A stretch of 64,000 nucleotides of DNA, taken from Ahaetulla prasina (taxonomy: Eukaryota; Chordata; Lepidosauria; Squamata; Colubridae). Of this stretch, positions 62,101 to 64,000 are shown piece by piece; position 1 is the stretch's first letter, and every line of letters begins with the position of its first letter. The notes beneath the pieces are model-generated. The model saw only the letters and a program-made list of their open reading frames with translations. It was not told the DNA's origin and made no database searches. The stretch lies in the NCBI RefSeq assembly GCF_028640845.1, contig NC_080539.1, forward strand, positions 366,625,233 to 366,689,232, written 5' to 3'. The position numbers were made by a program, and so were the translations under genes.

Positions 62101-62593
62101 AGAACTTCAGGTCTGGGTTGCAAGTCCCCTTTTTCAGGCCTGTTGTAAATTCAAATAGTTGGTAAATGACTGGTTATGAATCAAGGACTTTCTATACTCA
62201 AATGGATGAGGAATTCATACGGCCCATCAAGATCACAGGAGTCTCACATTATAGCATACTCAGGTGGTACAAGAAACCATGTAATCTGACAGGAACCTAA
62301 GTTGTTTTTTTTTTTATTATTCAGGGCCTGGCCTGAATAAGCAGACCTGATCCTGATCTGAGTGAACTGACAAATGGGCCTGTGTCAAGGCAGACTTGAA
62401 ATCATCCAGGATCCCAAATCCCGAATGGAAAACTGGTACCTTGAGGTCCGTATCCTTGTTGCCAGGTAGGTGGGGGCTGTCCTGCCCAGCCATTGGCAGC
62501 ACTTGGCATGATCCGGCTTCCCCACTGGCTGGTGCCTGTTGGCCCTGGAGTCTGGCTCTTGCTATCCCGAGGTTCGGCTCGCTTCACCTCCAC
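48596..62593 (-). CDS. DAZAP1: DAZ-associated protein 1, 3' part (5 exons)
   Basis: An hnRNP-like RNA-binding protein acting in splicing and translation and binding DAZ-family proteins. Only the C-terminal half is in the window, on the minus strand: exons 62440-62593, 61390-61419, 58622-58762, 56811-56993 and 48596-48768 (681 nt, 227 codons with the stop, one continuous frame with phase 1 at each junction). It starts 'VEVKRAEPRDSKSQ', just after RRM2. The Gly/Pro-rich tail follows, with 'ANGWAGQPPPTWQQGYGPQG', 'GAPPPPPPFTSYIVSTPPGG' and 'PDFSYSQF'. It ends 'GRGQNHNVQGFHPYRR', the DAZAP1 C-terminus. Both RRMs must lie beyond position 64000. The 30-nt exon (MWVPAGQAL) may be alternatively used. 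The proline-rich region mediates protein contacts and splicing activation. Confidence 0.97.
48907..49398. mobile_element. TA-flanked foldback MITE, interrupted
   Basis: Ends CAGGTAGTCCTCAACTTACG and CGTAAGTCGAGAACTACCTG are inverted repeats. Near 49204-49330 it is interrupted by a half copy of the 'catccaagaagcttcttc' repeat. In the last DAZAP1 intron. Confidence 0.8.
49484..49876. mobile_element. TA-flanked foldback MITE, well-preserved copy
   Basis: CAGGTAGTCCTCGACTTACG at the left and TGTAAGACGAGGATTACCTG at the right, flanked by TA on both sides. The best model of the family in this window. Confidence 0.85.
49900..52800. other. DAZAP1: DAZAP1 intron, mostly unique
   Basis: No gene or full element recognised. 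It holds a G-run near 51360 and a short triplication 'gtgactgatttgattgtgc' at about 51549-51622. 52834-53052 is open by chance only. Confidence 0.5.
53136..53178 (+). repeat. (GT)n microsatellite
   Basis: About 21 uninterrupted GT units in the last DAZAP1 intron. Confidence 0.98.
53384..53573. mobile_element. hAT MITE, CAGTGGTTCCCAATC family
   Basis: Ends CAGTGGTTCCCAATC and GTGCCAGGGACCCCTG. Flanks GTGTAACT and ATATAACT form an 8-bp duplication with two mismatches. It also contains 'gcggactgatacaggtcc'. Confidence 0.7.
54110..54580 (+). pseudogene. L1 LINE ORF2 C-terminal fragment
   Basis: Plus-strand translation in shifting frames gives 'KISKFVWQVERNG', 'LPDLKLNFTACNLVWVKVWV'-like and 'LLRNKRILELRKHD' segments. 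These match the end of L1 ORF2, where 'GLGLPNLKLY' and 'LRNKRILELE' are typical. Several frame breaks make it an old, dead copy. Confidence 0.7.
54812..55745. mobile_element. TA-flanked foldback MITE with internal insertion
   Basis: Left end 'acagatagtcctcgaattac' and right end 'gtaaatcgaggactatatgt'. The span is over twice the usual 390 bp, so something has inserted, probably around 55020-55560, where no family phrase is seen. Confidence 0.55.
56255..56410 (-). mobile_element. CR1 3' end fragment
   Basis: 'Gagttggaagggaccttgta' and 'ggtcatctagtccaacctcc' are the CR1 3' end, minus sense, preceded by a short opposite-sense piece. Confidence 0.75.
56811..56993 (-). CDS. DAZAP1: DAZAP1 second proline-rich exon
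   Basis: 183 nt starting 'FGYGAPPPPPDQFAPPGVPP' and ending 'QPDFSYSQF' plus one base at donor TTTG|GTAAGT. Confidence 0.95.
57058..57790 (+). mobile_element. SINE split by a hAT MITE
   Basis: A tRNA-like head 'ggtggcacagtggttagaat' and box B-like ATTCGAATCTC at 57058-57170 continue at 57650-57790 ('aaagtgaggatccagatttt', 'agtgctgttgctatt'). The gap is the hAT MITE 57171-57649. Confidence 0.85.
57171..57649. mobile_element. hAT MITE, exact TSD, with nested SINE
   Basis: Ends CAGTGGTGAAATG and GCATTTCACCTCTG. Exact duplication CTTCCATC is at 57163-57170 and 57650-57657. A shortened tRNA-headed SINE (about 57298-57440, missing its middle) has inserted within it. Confidence 0.93.
57787..58052 (-). 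mobile_element. tRNA-headed SINE, full length
   Basis: The complement of the 29845 SINE: tail 'ccgcccttctccgaagactc' near 57810, then the body, and the tRNA-like head ending 'gttgagccaccagaggccc'. Between DAZAP1 exons. Confidence 0.88.
58180..58375 (-). mobile_element. Diverged tRNA-like SINE
   Basis: 'Gcctcctgattgtgaggcga' and 'ccacctctaggctacaac' look like a tRNA-derived head on the minus strand. A weak match to the repeat at 60055-60340. Confidence 0.45.
58622..58762 (-). CDS. DAZAP1: DAZAP1 proline-rich exon
   Basis: 141 nt. 'GGYGPPPPGRGAPPPPPPF' to 'FAQGYGTPPPF'. Donor TTCA|GTAAGT, acceptor ggctccag. Confidence 0.95.
58800..61380. other. DAZAP1: DAZAP1 intron with old SINE and LINE fragments
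   Basis: 60055-60340 is a minus-strand SINE-like repeat with an internal 60-bp duplication ('gattggcccaaagtca' twice) and a tRNA-like head at 60285-60335. 60590-60790 is a diverged L2-like fragment ('gtagccccatgtagagcgca'). Nothing else is recognised. Confidence 0.55.
61390..61419 (-). CDS. DAZAP1: DAZAP1 30-nt microexon
   Basis: Ten-codon exon MWVPAGQAL between acceptor ctgccttag and donor TTG|GTAAGT. It keeps the frame whether included or skipped. Confidence 0.9.
61847..62200. mobile_element. TA-flanked foldback MITE, old copy
   Basis: 'Acagttctcaacgtgagaat' to 'gaatcaaggactttctatac', with 'ggtcataaaacgggccagtc' inside. A strongly diverged member of the CAGGTAGTYCTC family. Confidence 0.5.
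62440..62593 (-). CDS. DAZAP1: DAZAP1 exon after RRM2
   Basis: 154 nt. 'VEVKRAEPRDSKSQ' to 'WQQGYGPQ' plus one base. Acceptor tttgtttag, donor AAG|GTACCA. Confidence 0.95.
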
Positions 62594-62599
62594 CTAAAC

Positions 62600-64000
62600 A
62601 AAGAGGACAAATACTCAGCCCTAGGAGGCAGAAAGACAGCTTGCCCCCCTTTACCCATCACACACACCCTTATCTTTACACTTAAAAACTTTATCTTAGC
62701 ATGTTATGACTTATTGCTAAGTACTTAAAAGTATTGCAAGCTTATATTTTAAGGCTGCTAATTTAATCAATGTTTCTCAGGTACAATGGGTAACAGAGTA
62801 AACCATCTTGGAAGTCTTAACTTCATACGGTGCTAGGATAAAATATGCCTATTCGTGATTTCTCTTCTGTTTTGTTACTTTCTTCCTCGTTTTTAAAGCA
62901 GCAGTACCATCTCCTCAGTGGGTTTTCACTCTCTGTATGTAAATCATGATACCAAGATAGGCCAAAATGGTTGTTATAAACAAGGGTGAAGAGAACATTA
63001 TGGAGGAGGTACTAAGGCTTTAGCCGGTCCTTGGGGAGGGATTGTTCTGGACAATGTTGAAAAAAGAAGTTAAATTGATAGCTAAGATCTATCGCAATTA
63101 AATTGCTCTTCAGTTTTGTTCATACCTGAGAAACACACGTTGTATTCATGTTGTCTGTTGGTTTCAAATCCTTTTTATCTTAAAGATTTTTTAAAATTAT
63201 TATTTAAAAGTCTAATGGAAGATAGAGACTTACCTTCCCCAGGCTAACGCTTAAAGAACCTCAATTAACTCAAACAATGTCAGAAGGAATGGATGTGATA
63301 AGAGAACCTTACATTACATCTAACAAAAAAAGTAAACAAACATGCAGGTAATAAAAAATGGACAGTTGAGTCAATAAGAAGCAAAACCTTCATACTGTGT
63401 TCAGTCATGGAAAAACGTTCTTTGCAAAGAAGGGGAGGAAAGACCAAAAAGGAAGGGCACCACTGTACGGTGGGGCTTTAAAAATGGGCCTGGCCTATGT
63501 AAAATAAAATGACCTCCCTGCTGAATGCAAACATCCTGAAGAATTGTCCAAATACACTCAGCGAAGTTAATGGCAAGATTTAATGGGAGGGATTCAGCTC
63601 TGCATCACCGAGTGAGCCTGAGAACAGAGCAGTCTTAAGAGTCCAGGTTCTCTCTCTACCTAAATTTCAAGCATTTTTAGGCTCAGAGTTGAGTTCAATA
63701 GGCACAGGACCTTCCTTAAAACTAAGTGGGCCTTATTGTGGGAGGCAATCAAGAATCCTTCACCTTTTCTTGTGAATTAACCTGGCATGTGAATGGCAGA
63801 ATTAAAATAAAACCACATTTAGTATTCTAGGCTGCGCTTCTATGCTGGAACAAATCAATTTCTGCCTTCAAATGTCCTGGAATCTTCCCAAGGTTTAATA
63901 TTCTAGAACCAATTTGGTTACCATCTGTATAAGAGGGTGGAGCAGAATATTGGTTTTCAGATCACACAGAGCACAAGAAGTCTTCAACTTACAACAGTTC
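62600..64000. other. DAZAP1: DAZAP1 intron upstream of the first visible exon
   Basis: I see no further DAZAP1 exon here, in particular nothing encoding the end of RRM2. The window ends in what looks like the start of another TA-flanked foldback repeat ('gtcttcaacttacaacagtt' at 63979-63998). Confidence 0.5.

Overview
This is vertebrate nuclear DNA with split genes, GT-AG introns and roughly half of the sequence in transposable elements. The repeats point to a squamate reptile and most probably a snake. They include a Sauria-type SINE, CR1/L3 tails that run straight into AATAG (read here as ATTCT) microsatellites, tRNA-headed SINEs with a LINE-like tail, and many short hAT elements. The species cannot be named from the sequence alone.

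Four protein-coding loci are supported. From right to left on the minus strand come the last five coding exons of DAZAP1 (62593 to 48596, with both RRM exons off the right edge), the complete four-exon RPS15 gene (41943 to 35390), and a complete nine-exon CYP2-family cytochrome P450 of 494 codons (32912 to 21075). The P450 looks closest to the CYP2G/2A/2B/2F group. On the plus strand, converging on the P450, is a single-exon connexin-like gene (18282 to 19010). DAZAP1 to RPS15 in the same orientation matches the order I know from human 19p13.3. The P450 and connexin downstream of RPS15 are not what I would expect from the human order. An 18-codon signal-peptide-like exon at 2588-2535 on the minus strand is a weak fifth candidate.

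Layout: 1-17 kb is gene-poor and repeat-dense. It holds inverted CR1/L3 copies, a homopyrimidine tract, a 1.39-kb tandem duplication, a Tc1-like element with a SINE inside it, and solo LTRs. 17-20 kb holds a three-layer nest (CR1, then hAT MITE, then solo LTR), the connexin, and a hAT element carrying decayed coiled-coil coding sequence. 21-33 kb is the P450 with elements in most introns. 35-42 kb is RPS15 with a CpG-rich promoter. 42-47.6 kb is intergenic repeats. 47.6-64 kb is DAZAP1, from its 3' UTR through large introns.

The most informative non-genic signal is the set of insertions that can be verified by target-site duplication. More than a dozen hAT-type elements have 8-bp duplications, exact or with one or two mismatches. 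Four solo LTRs have 5-bp duplications, three of them exact and one with one mismatch, and one of these LTRs lies inside another. Together they let the insertion order be read directly. No CRISPR array, bacterial operon, intact virus or toxin gene was seen.
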